DNA of 64,000 nt from positions 1,674,001-1,738,000 of the forward strand of contig NZ_CP161805.1 in assembly GCF_040801785.1 (NCBI RefSeq). Reading direction: 5' to 3'. Origin of the DNA: Sulfitobacter sp. LCG007. Lineage in GTDB: Bacteria > Pseudomonadota > Alphaproteobacteria > Rhodobacterales > Rhodobacteraceae. A program made the position numbers and the translations under genes. The notes below the pieces were generated by a model. The model searched no databases. It was not told where the DNA came from and saw nothing but the letters and a program-made list of their open reading frames with translations. Below are positions 18,534 through 27,144 of the stretch, one piece after another. Each line of letters begins with the position of its first letter. Position 1 is the stretch's first letter.

Positions 18534-20371
18534 CGCGCGATGTCCCCCCGTTGCTGTGAGTGGATGACGGTTTCGGTGAAGCTGTTGAGCGAAACATATT
18601 TGGCGAAGAACGCCTCGAGGACCGCGCCCAGCAGATAGCAGCCCGTGCCCTCGAAAAAGCTCTCGTCGAAGCCCACCCGCAGCTCGAGCCCGCGTACGGC
18701 GGTCGACAGCACGCCATCTGCCATGCGGCGGACCACGGGGCGCGAGGCGACCGAGATCAGCCCCTCCATCTGCCCCGCCATGCCAGGATCGCCGAGTGCT
18801 GCGTAAAGCCCGACGAGCTCGCGCAGGGCGGCCGCGCCGGTGCCTCGGTCTGCGTCGGCAATCGAGAGGTAGTTGAGGCTCAGGTGGCTGACCAGCCGCC
18901 AGGCATGCTGGCCTTCGGCAAGGCTGTGGCGCGGTCGGGTCGGCGGCACGATGGCGCGGATCCCGGTCACCGGGCCGCCGCCGGGAAGGGTGAAATCGGT
19001 CTCGCCGCCGCCGGTCGGCGTCAGCAGGGGCAGGTCGCGATTGGTGCAAAGCGCGGTGACCGCGAGCTGTTCGATACCGGCGGGGTAGGGCGCCTGCTCG
19101 TGGTCGCTGAGCGACAGGTAGAGATCGCTACCGAGATAGGACGTGCGCGGACCCTTCAGGCGCTGTGTCTCCGAACGTTGCCGCATCCGGCGACGGACGC
19201 TGTAATAGGCGGTTTGCCGGTCCCCGAACGGCGTGAAGTCCTCGGCGCTGTAGAAAGGCCGGAAGGTCACGTCGTCGGCATCGTCGCCGGCAATGCCGGT
19301 AACGCTGTCGAGACGGTAGATCTCGTAATCGAGCGGCGCGCTGCGATCGGGCAGCACATGGTAGTCGATGTCGCCCGCTGACACGGGTACCCGGTCGCAG
19401 CGCTTGGTGAACAGGTTCACCGCCGGCACGGCGTGCAGATCGAAGCTCGCCGGGGTGATCGATTTCAGGGCCGGAGCGCTTTCCGAGAGCAGGATGTAGA
19501 GGTCGAGATCGTGACCCTCGACCCGGCGTACCGCCGTACCGAGGCCACACAGATCGATGAAGAAGAACCGCTGCGGCATGGCGAAATATTCCTGCAGCAG
19601 ACGGTAGCCCTCGAAAGACTGGCCGGGCACCGGCAGGAGCGCCTCCTCCGGATCGAAGCCGCGTGGGCGGATGTCGCAGCCGAGCGCGACCGACCAGTCG
19701 GCGCGGCGGTCGGTAGAGCGACCCGCCAGTGCGACGCCCGATCCGAGGATGGACTCGTAAAGACGCCACGGTTCGGACCCGGCGCCGGCGAGAAAAAGCG
19801 TCAGCCGGTCAAGCGGCAGATCCCCAAGCGCCGCGCCGCCGCTGCGGGCGATCCGCAGCCGAAGCGCAGCCTTGGCCTGATTGCCGCCGGCCAGACCGGC
19901 CGTCACCAGCTCGGCGCGACCGTCGACATACTCGGCCTCGGTGATTTCCAGCGGCCAGAGCGTCGCGTCCTGCGTGGTCGTGAAGCGGCAGGCCGTCTGC
20001 CCGCCCTCGGGCACCCGTCCGCGCAATTCCGTGCCACGCGGCAAGGTGAAGCCCTCGGCCAAACCGCCTTGCGCGGTGTCCGGGCTGAGCCGCGCCACCA
20101 TCATGGCCGGCGACGGCGCGAGCAGGTGGGGGTAGATGATCTCGAGCAGGTTCTGGGTAAAGGCGGGATACTGCATCTCGAGTTCGAGCTGCACCCGCGC
20201 TGCCATGAAGGCCGACCCCTCGAGCAGGCGCTCGACATAAGGGTCCATGACCTCGAGCTGGTCCATTCCAAGCCGCGACGCGATCTTGGGATAGGATTCG
20301 GCGAACTCGGCCCCCATCTCGCGGAGATATGAAAGCTCGGTCTCGTAGTGGCGCAGAAGGCGGGTATCCAT
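18497..20371 (-). CDS. tssF: T6SS baseplate protein TssF
   Basis: A 624-residue TssF (VasA/ImpG). The N-terminal block YYETEL-like HYETELSYLREMGAEFA and the following DPYVERLLEGSAFMAARVQ are diagnostic. It forms the wedge heterotrimer with TssG. It starts 5 bases after the tssE stop and overlaps tssG, so the three baseplate genes are translationally linked. Confidence 0.95.
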   Translation of the reverse strand: MDTRLLRHYETELSYLREMGAEFAESYPKIASRLGMDQLEVMDPYVERLLEGSAFMAARVQLELEMQYPAFTQNLLEIIYPHLLAPSPAMMVARLSPDTAQGGLAEGFTLPRGTELRGRVPEGGQTACRFTTTQDATLWPLEITEAEYVDGRAELVTAGLAGGNQAKAALRLRIARSGGAALGDLPLDRLTLFLAGAGSEPWRLYESILGSGVALAGRSTDRRADWSVALGCDIRPRGFDPEEALLPVPGQSFEGYRLLQEYFAMPQRFFFIDLCGLGTAVRRVEGHDLDLYILLSESAPALKSITPASFDLHAVPAVNLFTKRCDRVPVSAGDIDYHVLPDRSAPLDYEIYRLDSVTGIAGDDADDVTFRPFYSAEDFTPFGDRQTAYYSVRRRMRQRSETQRLKGPRTSYLGSDLYLSLSDHEQAPYPAGIEQLAVTALCTNRDLPLLTPTGGGETDFTLPGGGPVTGIRAIVPPTRPRHSLAEGQHAWRLVSHLSLNYLSIADADRGTGAAALRELVGLYAALGDPGMAGQMEGLISVASRPVVRRMADGVLSTAVRGLELRVGFDESFFEGTGCYLLGAVLEAFFAKYVSLNSFTETVIHSQQRGDIARWKPRSGRRVLI

Positions 20372-20376
20372 ATGCG

Positions 20377-20874
20377 CTATCCCTGCCGGCTCACGGTGAC
20401 TTCGCCGGTCGACATGTCGAGCGCGGTGCGAAGATAAAGATCGACCGGCAGCGGCTTGGCCCAGAGCTCGCCGCGGATGTCGAACGAGATGATGGCACCG
20501 GACGTGGATCGCTCCTGCCGGACGACGATCTCGAGGCTTTCGGGCAGCACGCGTGGCTCGAAGCGCTCGATGGCGCTGCGGATCGCCTGCCTCAGGGTTT
20601 CAGCACGCCTGCCGCTTTCGCTGCGGCCGGCGACCGGGGGAAGACCGTAGTTCAGCACCGAGCGGGCCGTGTGGGGATAGGCCTCCAGATCGTGCTCGGC
20701 CTCGAGATTGGCGCAGTTGAGCAGCCAGGCCAGGTCGCGCCGGATGATCTGGCGCAGGCGCGAGATGTCGATCGTGCGGGTCGACGCGGTGTCGTTGGCC
20801 TGGTCGGGCGCATCGTCGGTCAGCCGGTCGAGCAGCGACGGCTGCAGGCGTTCGGCAAGCATGCGGTCAGCCAT
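20377..20874 (-). CDS. tssE: T6SS baseplate protein TssE (gp25-like)
   Basis: A 165-residue gp25/lysozyme-like protein with the family patterns LLDRLTDD, SVLNYGLP and the C-terminal beta structure around GELWAKPLPVDLYLRT. It joins the sheath to the baseplate. The start at 20874 has AAGGG about 7 bases upstream and gives MADRMLAERLQPSLLDRL, a normal TssE beginning. A version beginning 44 residues earlier runs through an arginine-rich stretch and is rejected. Confidence 0.9.
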   Translation of the reverse strand: MADRMLAERLQPSLLDRLTDDAPDQANDTASTRTIDISRLRQIIRRDLAWLLNCANLEAEHDLEAYPHTARSVLNYGLPPVAGRSESGRRAETLRQAIRSAIERFEPRVLPESLEIVVRQERSTSGAIISFDIRGELWAKPLPVDLYLRTALDMSTGEVTVSRQG

Positions 20875-21022
20875 GGTCGCACCCTTTGCCCTTCTGCGCG
20901 CTGCTGCGGGGCGCCTTCGCAAGCGCTGCCGGCGCGGCCTCGGGATATCCGGTCGTGAAAAACGCTCCTGGACGCATGAATGAGACTTTCGGGCTGAGAG
21001 GAGCATCGACGCGGGGGGAAGG

Positions 21023-21054
21023 GGTGTCCGGGCGCGATTTCGCGTCCGGACACC
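21023..21054 (-). other. Strong hairpin just downstream of hcp
   Basis: A 14-bp stem (one G-U pair) with a 4-base loop starts 6 bases after the hcp stop codon. The outer arms are 21023-21031 and 21046-21054. No T run follows on the minus strand, so it is more likely a 3' stabiliser or processing stop for hcp mRNA than a full terminator. The remaining distance to tssE (about 150 bases) is unusually long for this operon. Confidence 0.6.
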
Positions 21055-21060
21055 GTGGGA

Positions 21061-21594
21061 TCAGACGATATAGTCGGCCTTGTTCTTGACCTGGCTGAAC
21101 TTGGTTTCGCCCTGGTCGCCGGATGCCTTGGTGAGCTTGCCGGTCTTGTCCTGCTTGAAGTACTCGACCTTGATGGCGCCGTAGTTGAAGATGACGGTCT
21201 CGTTGCAATTGTCGTCGCCGTCCGACCCTTCCCAGGTCATGTCCTTCACCATGACCAGCTTGAAGTGGAACTTCATGAAGGTCGAACCCGAGGCGCTGGC
21301 GCTGCCGCCGGAGCGGCGCAGTTCGATGATCGCCTCTTCGAAGTGCGTGCCGTTGCACAGCGTGCTGAACAGGCCGCAGGATGCGGTGTCGGTCGATTTG
21401 GCGATCTCGAAATCCTTGAACCACGCCTTTCCGGCGCCGCCGCCGCCGGTGGCCGAGCCGATGTTGATGTTGTTCTCGGCGCCGAAGTTGAACGAGGAGA
21501 TTTCAAAAGCCTTCTTCGCGGCCATCGCCTCGTCGTGGGTTTCGCCCAGCACGCGGGACTGGCCGGGGAAGTACATAAAAGCGTCAAACGCCAT
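21061..21594 (-). CDS. hcp: T6SS tube protein Hcp (TssD)
   Basis: A 177-residue Hcp1-family protein, the secreted inner-tube subunit and chaperone for small effectors. It has the standard early FMYFPG beginning, the EISSFNFG strand and a long loop region rich in Gly/Ser. The ATG at 21594 has AAGGAC 8 bases upstream. Two strong hairpins flank the gene, consistent with Hcp needing much higher expression than the baseplate genes. Confidence 0.95.
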   Translation of the reverse strand: MAFDAFMYFPGQSRVLGETHDEAMAAKKAFEISSFNFGAENNINIGSATGGGGAGKAWFKDFEIAKSTDTASCGLFSTLCNGTHFEEAIIELRRSGGSASASGSTFMKFHFKLVMVKDMTWEGSDGDDNCNETVIFNYGAIKVEYFKQDKTGKLTKASGDQGETKFSQVKNKADYIV

Positions 21595-21639
21595 TGGATT
21601 GTCCTTTCGTCAGGTTCGTTGGTCGGCGAGGGAAGTTGG

Positions 21640-21681
21640 CCCGGTCACTTCCCCCCGTCGCAAGGGGGGGAAGTGGCCGGG
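21640..21681 (-). other. Very strong hairpin between tssC and hcp
   Basis: A 17-bp stem with one G-U pair and an 8-base loop (arms 21640-21656 and 21665-21681) lies 6 bases after the tssC stop and about 45 bases before the hcp start. There is no T run after the stem on the minus strand. It probably acts as a 3' end protector for tssBC mRNA, or a 5' processing boundary for hcp. Confidence 0.65.
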
Positions 21682-21687
21682 ATCAGC

Positions 21688-23196
21688 TCATTCGCCCTTT
21701 TGCGAGGGCAGCTTGGAGACCAGCCGCAGAGAGACAGACAGCCCCTCGAGCTGGTAGTGCGGGCGCAGGAAGAAGCGCGAGGCGTAGTAGCCGGGATTGC
21801 CCTCGACCTCGTCGACCAGCACCTCGGCGGCAGCCAGCGGATGGCGCGCCTTGACGTCCTCGGGCGAGGTTTCGGCGTTGTAGTCGACGTAGTTGTTGAT
21901 CCAGTTCTGCAGCCATTCCTGCATCTCGTCGCGCTCCCGGAACGAGCCGACCTTGTCGCGCACGATGCATTTCAGGTAGTGCGCGAAGCGACAGGTCGCG
22001 AAGAGATAGGGCAGCCGGGCCGCGAGGCTGGCGTTCGCCGAGGCGTCGGGATCGTTGTATTCCGCGGGCTTGTGCAGCGACTGGGCGCCGATGAAGGCGG
22101 CCATGTCGGTGTTCTTGCGATGCACGAGCGGCATGATGCCGTTCCTGGCCAGTTCCGCCTCGCGCCGGTCCGAGATGGCGATCTCGGTCGGGCATTTCAT
22201 GTCCACACCGCCATCGTCGGTGGGGAAGCTGTGGGTCGGCAAATTGTCCACGGTGCCGCCGGATTCGACCCCGCGGATGCGCGTGCACCAGCCGTATTCC
22301 TTGAACGAGCGGGTGATGTTGCGCGCCATTCCGTATGCGGCGTTGACCCAGCAGTACTTCTCCGAGCCGGCACCGGCGGTATCCTCCTCGAAGGCGAAGG
22401 CGTCGACCGGCTCGGTCCGGGCGCCATAGGGCTGGCGGCCGAGGAAGCGCGGCATGGCCAGCCCCAGATAGCGGCTGTCCTCGCTTTCACGCAGCGAGCG
22501 CCAGGCGGCGTATTCAGGGGTCTGGAAGATCTTCGACAGGTCGCGCGGGTTGGCGAGCTCGGACCAGCTGTCCATCTGGAACAGCGCCGGATCGGCCCCG
22601 GCGATGAACGGCGCATGCGCCGCGGCGGCCACCTTCGACATCTCGCCCAGAAGCTCGACGTCCTTGGGGCTGTGATCGAAGTGGTAGTCGCCGACAAGGC
22701 AGCCATAGGGCTCGCCGCCGAACTGACCGTATTCCTCTTCGTAGAGCTTCTTGAAGATCGGCGACTGATCCCAGGCCGTGCCCTTGAACTTGCGGAGGGT
22801 CTTGGACAGATCCTTCTTCGAGATGCTGAACACGCGGATCTTCAGCTGCTCGTCGGTCTCGGTGTTGTTGACGAGGTAGTGCAGCCCGCGCCACGCGCCT
22901 TCGAGCTGCTGGAAATCCGGGTGGTGCAACACGAGGTTCACCTGTTCGGTGAGCTTGCGGTCGATCTCGGCGATGATGCCCTCGATCGAGCGCAGGGCGT
23001 CGTCGGATACCAGCGCCTCGTTGGCAAGCACCTGCTCGGCCAGGGTGCGCACAGCCTCCTCGACGGCGCTGCGGGCCTGATCGGATTTGGGACGGAACTC
23101 CTTTTCCAGCAGGGCGGCGAACTCGCCCCGGCCGAACTGGGTATCGGTCGCGCTGGTGTCGGATGCGGTAGCTGGATTGGTCCGGGTGTCGGTCAT
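21688..23196 (-). CDS. tssC: T6SS contractile sheath large subunit TssC (VipB)
   Basis: A 502-residue TssC. Family blocks include LVLHHPDFQQLEGAWRGLHYL, GCLVGDYHFDHSPKDVELL, RYLGLAMPRFLGRQPYG and the C-terminal LRPHYQLEGLSVSLRLVSKLP. It forms the sheath with TssB and is recycled by ClpV. The ATG at 23196 lies 4 bases after the tssB stop, with GAGGAG-like sequence upstream; the frame extends 37 residues further but would overlap tssB. Confidence 0.95.
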   Translation of the reverse strand: MTDTRTNPATASDTSATDTQFGRGEFAALLEKEFRPKSDQARSAVEEAVRTLAEQVLANEALVSDDALRSIEGIIAEIDRKLTEQVNLVLHHPDFQQLEGAWRGLHYLVNNTETDEQLKIRVFSISKKDLSKTLRKFKGTAWDQSPIFKKLYEEEYGQFGGEPYGCLVGDYHFDHSPKDVELLGEMSKVAAAAHAPFIAGADPALFQMDSWSELANPRDLSKIFQTPEYAAWRSLRESEDSRYLGLAMPRFLGRQPYGARTEPVDAFAFEEDTAGAGSEKYCWVNAAYGMARNITRSFKEYGWCTRIRGVESGGTVDNLPTHSFPTDDGGVDMKCPTEIAISDRREAELARNGIMPLVHRKNTDMAAFIGAQSLHKPAEYNDPDASANASLAARLPYLFATCRFAHYLKCIVRDKVGSFRERDEMQEWLQNWINNYVDYNAETSPEDVKARHPLAAAEVLVDEVEGNPGYYASRFFLRPHYQLEGLSVSLRLVSKLPSQKGE

Positions 23197-23200
23197 GGCC

Positions 23201-23710
23201 TCACTCCTCAATCTCGGTGGACGCCGCCGGCGCGGAGGCAAGGGCCCTGAGCAGGCTCGGGTCCCGAAGAAGCTGCGTGACGAGCTCTTCTGCGCCGGTC
23301 TTGCCATCCATGTAGGTGGTCAGGTTGGAAAGCTGGGTGCGCGCCTCGAGCAGCTTGCGCAGCGGCTCGACCTTGCGGGCGATGGACGCCGGCGAGAAAT
23401 CCTCGAGGCTCTCGAAGGTGATGTCGACCGCGAGGTTGCCCTCGCCGGTCAGCGTGTTCGGCACGGTGAACGCTGCACGAGGCTTCATCGACGACATGCG
23501 ATCGTCGAAGTTGTCCGTGTCGACCTCAAGGAACTTGCGGTCGGCGACCGCCGGAAGCGGCTCTGCCGGTTTGCCGGAGAGGTCCGACATGACGCCCATG
23601 ACAAAGGGCAACTGGACGGATTTCTCGGCGCCGTAAAGTTCGACGTCGTATTCGATCTGCACGCGTGGCGCGCGATTTCGCGCGACGGATTTCTGACTGC
23701 TGTCGGCCAT
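23201..23710 (-). CDS. tssB: T6SS contractile sheath small subunit TssB (VipA)
   Basis: A 169-residue TssB with the conserved RVQIEYDVELYGAEKSVQLP and PFVMGVMSDLSGK motifs. It pairs with TssC in the contractile sheath and carries the helix contacted by ClpV-type ATPases. I place the start at the ATG at 23710 (MADSS), preceded by GGGAACCG; an ATG nine codons earlier is possible. A hairpin lies in the 71-base gap after tssA. Confidence 0.93.
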   Translation of the reverse strand: MADSSQKSVARNRAPRVQIEYDVELYGAEKSVQLPFVMGVMSDLSGKPAEPLPAVADRKFLEVDTDNFDDRMSSMKPRAAFTVPNTLTGEGNLAVDITFESLEDFSPASIARKVEPLRKLLEARTQLSNLTTYMDGKTGAEELVTQLLRDPSLLRALASAPAASTEIEE

Positions 23711-23744
23711 GCTTTCGGTTCCCGTGATTGTCTGCAAATGAGTT

Positions 23745-23775
23745 CCCGCGCAGACCTGAAAGGTTCACGCGCGGG
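23745..23775 (-). other. Hairpin in the tssA-tssB gap
   Basis: Arms 23745-23751 and 23769-23775 form a perfect 7-bp GC stem, with a further 4-bp inner stem around a 3-base loop. It sits at the junction where the transcript passes from the regulatory genes and tssA into the abundant sheath genes. There is no T run, so an RNA processing or stability function is more likely than termination. Confidence 0.4.
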
Positions 23776-23781
23776 CAAAGA

Positions 23782-24843
23782 TTATTCGTCGTCGTCCTCG
23801 AGGCCGCCGATCAGCGCGACATTCTCGACCCCGAGCGGGGCCATGTCCCGCATGATCGCGAGGAAGTCGGCAGAGACGAGCCGCCGCGCGCGGGTCAGCA
23901 GCAGCGGCACCGGGCTCGACGGTTCGTTGCGGGCGTAATAGTCCACGATACGGTCGATGGCGCGCTTGACGTCCTCGGGCGAGGCGATGGCGCCGGCTTG
24001 GGGCGCGGCGGCGGCTTGCGGCGCGGCGGCGCGGGGCGCGGGCGCTGGCCCTGCGGGGGCGGGGGCGGGATCGCCGCCGGTCTGCCGGGCACTTTCGTGC
24101 TCTGCCCCGGTCGCCGGCGCGTAGTCCGCGAAACGCCTCAGGATTTCGCGCAACATGCGCTCGAGCGGCTCGAGATCCGGCCCATAGCTGCCGATCTGCG
24201 CATCGAAGGCGGCCGAGATGGCGCGCACATGTCCAAGGCTTGCCTCGACCGCCCCGGCGCGCATCGCGAGCTCTTCGGGCGCGCTGTCCATGAAGGTCGC
24301 GGCGATGGTCTGCCGCGCCGGCACCTCGCTCTCGGCGGGGGCCTGGATCTCGCCCTCTGCCAGCTTGATGTCGCGCAGCGACACCCCCCCGAACGCGCGG
24401 CTCTGGGCCATCGGCGCCGCGCGCAACGCGGCGAGCACACTGTTGTGGTCGGTCAGTCCCAGCACCGCATTGATCCGCATGGTGGGGTCGTTGTCGTCCT
24501 CGGCATCAAGCTGGGGATGCACGCTGTCCCAATGCTCCTCGAGAGCGTGGCGGATGTAGCCCAGCACCGTCTCGAAGCCCGCAAAACCCTCGGTGCGAAG
24601 CACAGCGTTGGCGAGGATCGTTGCGACCCGCAGATCCCGGCTGCGGCCCAGAAGGGCGGTGGCCGCGCGCGCGATCTCGGGGAAGTCGGGGTCTTCCGCC
24701 GGGATCACCGCGTCACCGATCACGCGCTCCTCGCCAGGCGCATTGGCCAGTTCGAGCGCAGTGAATTCGGGATCGTATTCGAGGTCGGGGCCGCTTTGCG
24801 CGTCGGCGTCAAAGGGCCCGAGGCAGGGCGCGAGGTCAAGCAT
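23782..24843 (-). CDS. tssA: T6SS cap/assembly protein TssA
   Basis: A 353-residue ImpA-type protein. The N-terminal ImpA domain (about 1-170) includes the region around ALEEHWDSVHPQLDAEDDNDP, which is the family hallmark. An Ala/Pro-rich linker at about 245-290 precedes a short C-terminal helical domain (about 295-345) with RAIDRIVDYYARNEPSSPVP. TssA helps baseplate assembly and sheath polymerisation. It follows the kinase gene after 23 bases. Confidence 0.92.
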   Translation of the reverse strand: MLDLAPCLGPFDADAQSGPDLEYDPEFTALELANAPGEERVIGDAVIPAEDPDFPEIARAATALLGRSRDLRVATILANAVLRTEGFAGFETVLGYIRHALEEHWDSVHPQLDAEDDNDPTMRINAVLGLTDHNSVLAALRAAPMAQSRAFGGVSLRDIKLAEGEIQAPAESEVPARQTIAATFMDSAPEELAMRAGAVEASLGHVRAISAAFDAQIGSYGPDLEPLERMLREILRRFADYAPATGAEHESARQTGGDPAPAPAGPAPAPRAAAPQAAAAPQAGAIASPEDVKRAIDRIVDYYARNEPSSPVPLLLTRARRLVSADFLAIMRDMAPLGVENVALIGGLEDDDE

Positions 24844-24866
24844 GTCGGCTCCTTTCCGGTTGGAAT

Positions 24867-26213
24867 TCAGGTGTTTGGAAGGCCGGCGGCCCGCAGAAAA
24901 CCGGCGGCTTCGGTCGGGTCGGAAATCGCCTCTGCAAGGATCTGCGCCAGCGCCTGCGCGTCCTCGGCCTTGCGGGCGCTCTTGCGAACCAGGACAGGCG
25001 CGATCGGTCCGAGATAGGGTCTGAGCAGGTCGGTAAGCCGGCTGATCTCGGAAACCGGGACGCCCGGCACCGCGCCGGGGGCGTTGTCGTCCTTCGACAG
25101 CACGCCCTCGATTGCGATGCGCAGGGTCTGACGTTCTGCCTCGTCGTCGAACTCGGCCAGCACGGCGGCCATCAGTTGCTCGGTGGTGGCGGACCTGGCG
25201 GCGGCGCGTCGGGCGATCACCCGTCCGATCGGGCCGAGGCTGCCGGTCAGCTGCTGCTCGAGGCGTGCCAGCGTTCCACCGCTCAGACGCGAGAGCATGG
25301 TCTGGCTCATTGCGGGATCAACGGCGCGATTTCCGGGGCCGGCTTCGATCAGACCGGTGCGGTCTGCGGCGGGCAGGATCGACAGCAGCGCCGCGCGCAT
25401 GTCCGCGGCGCCGGCATAGCGGTTGTCGGGGTCCACATGCATCGCGGTCATCACCACATCGTCGACCGCCGGTGGCAGGTTCTCGACGATCTCGCCGGGA
25501 CGCGGCGCCTGACCGCTGCGCACGGCTGCGAACAGCGCCTCGACGCCGCCGCCCTTGTAGGGCTTTCGCCCCGTGAGCAGTTCGTACAGCACCACCCCGC
25601 AGGCGTAGATGTCGGCGCGCGCATCGACTTCGGCCCCGGTAAGCTGCTCGGGCGCCATGTAGGAGGGTGTGCCGATCATGCCGGCGCTGGTGGCCTCCAT
25701 CGCGGTCAGCCGGGCGATCCCGAAATCCGTAAGCTTCACCGTGCCGTCATCCGTCAGCATGATATTGGCGGGCTTGAGGTCGCGATGAACGATGCCGGCC
25801 GCATGGATGCTTGAGAGGCCCGCGAGGATCTGCGCAAAAAGCGCGTGGATCTCTTCGAGCGGCAGACGCTCTGCACTGCTCAGGCGATCTTCGAGCGTGA
25901 CCGAGCGCACCCTTTCCATCACCAGGTAGGGCAGGCCGTCCTGTTGCAGGAAGTCGTAGACGGTGACGAGGTTGACATGCTGGACGCGGCCGGCAGCGCG
26001 GGCCTCCCGCGCGAAGCGGTCGAGCCATTCCTGGCTGCCCTCGCTGCCGATCAGGTGCTGGTGGATGGTCTTGATGGCGACGGGCCGGTCGATGTCGGGG
26101 TCCTGGCCGGCATAGACCACACCCATGGCGCCTTCGCCCAGCACCCCGTCGATGCGGTACTTGCCGACCTTGCCGGGCCCGCGGCGGGGAACGACGACGG
26201 TTTCGTCAGTCAT
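24867..26213 (-). CDS. T6SS Ser/Thr protein kinase (PpkA/StkP type), soluble
   Basis: A 448-residue Hanks-type kinase. The catalytic domain (about 18-275) has the Gly loop GEGAMG, Lys48 in VAIK, HRDLKPAN at 143-150, DFG at 163-165 and APE at 187-189, so it should be active. Unlike many PpkA proteins it has no membrane segment. The C-terminal half contains two related ~40-residue helical modules, each centred on LGPI followed by a basic helix and an LAE motif. It should phosphorylate TagH to trigger the T6SS. Its start overlaps the end of the haem-sensor gene by 8 bases. Confidence 0.92.
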   Translation of the reverse strand: MTDETVVVPRRGPGKVGKYRIDGVLGEGAMGVVYAGQDPDIDRPVAIKTIHQHLIGSEGSQEWLDRFAREARAAGRVQHVNLVTVYDFLQQDGLPYLVMERVRSVTLEDRLSSAERLPLEEIHALFAQILAGLSSIHAAGIVHRDLKPANIMLTDDGTVKLTDFGIARLTAMEATSAGMIGTPSYMAPEQLTGAEVDARADIYACGVVLYELLTGRKPYKGGGVEALFAAVRSGQAPRPGEIVENLPPAVDDVVMTAMHVDPDNRYAGAADMRAALLSILPAADRTGLIEAGPGNRAVDPAMSQTMLSRLSGGTLARLEQQLTGSLGPIGRVIARRAAARSATTEQLMAAVLAEFDDEAERQTLRIAIEGVLSKDDNAPGAVPGVPVSEISRLTDLLRPYLGPIAPVLVRKSARKAEDAQALAQILAEAISDPTEAAGFLRAAGLPNT

Positions 26214-27078
26214 CGATCATGCTCATGGCGCGCTGGAGGCTGCGGCGCATCCGGTTGAAAGAGACCGAAAGCGAGCTGATCTCGTCGCGACCCGGCTTGC
26301 GGTATTCCTCGACCGAGAAATCGCCCATGCTGACCTGTTCGGCGACCTGGGACATGCGACGCACGGGGCGCAGCACGATGCGGCCGATCATCACGTTGGT
26401 CAGCACGAACACCAGAAGGAACACCCCCGCGAGCCCGGCGATCAGGAGCATCCCGGTCTCGAGCGCGCGCTTGTCGGCAATGGCCATCGGCGCAGAGATG
26501 ATCTGCGCACCGACGGTCTCGCCCAGCTCCCAGCCGAAGCCGTGGTCGGGGCCGTAAAGGTCCACCATCGCCGGCGGCGCGGCCTCCGGAGTGGAATGGC
26601 AGCGCAGGCAACCCGCCTTGGTGATCGTCAGCGGGAAGGCGACCGTCAGAAAGCGTTCGTTGTCCCGGTCCACCACGGTCGAGAGCTGCGTGAGTGAAGG
26701 ATCGGCGCGGAACTGATCGATCAGCTCCTTCTCGAGCGACGTCGGCAGGTCCTCGGGATTGGTGGGATTGAGCGCCGCCTCCTTGTAGCTGAATTCGGGG
26801 AAATGCTCCTGGACGTTGGCGAAGACAGTGCGGGCGGCAAAGTTGGTCACGGTTTCGGGCAGGAACAGGATGTCCTGGTCGTCCGACAGCAGCGGGTCGA
26901 TGTTGGTCAGCGTGTAGGAGCGGACCGCGAGGGCGTTCGCGCGCAGCAGCCTGATCGATTCCTCGATCTCGTCGATCGCCGAGTTCTGCACGAAGCGGTA
27001 GGAGAGCCCGGCGGCGGCTGCGATGCCGATGACGCAGGCGAGAAACAGGACGATGTTGTATTTGAAACGCAGGCCCAT
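26206..27078 (-). CDS. Membrane sensor with DUF3365 haem-binding domain and HAMP
   Basis: A 290-residue inner-membrane protein. The first membrane helix is at about 8-28. A periplasmic Tll0287-like DUF3365 domain (about 29-205) carries one c-type haem motif CLRCH at 157-161. The second helix is at about 209-229 and a HAMP domain at about 230-285 ends the protein, with no kinase or cyclase behind it. The output is therefore probably passed to the overlapping kinase. The ATG at 27078 has a strong AAGGAG; an upstream in-frame start 17 codons earlier lacks this. Confidence 0.85.
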   Translation of the reverse strand: MGLRFKYNIVLFLACVIGIAAAAGLSYRFVQNSAIDEIEESIRLLRANALAVRSYTLTNIDPLLSDDQDILFLPETVTNFAARTVFANVQEHFPEFSYKEAALNPTNPEDLPTSLEKELIDQFRADPSLTQLSTVVDRDNERFLTVAFPLTITKAGCLRCHSTPEAAPPAMVDLYGPDHGFGWELGETVGAQIISAPMAIADKRALETGMLLIAGLAGVFLLVFVLTNVMIGRIVLRPVRRMSQVAEQVSMGDFSVEEYRKPGRDEISSLSVSFNRMRRSLQRAMSMIDD

Positions 27079-27144
27079 TGGGTGTCTCCTTGGGGTTTGC
27101 GCATCCGCGCGCTGGGGCAGGACGGACAATTCGCCCGCGTCGGG

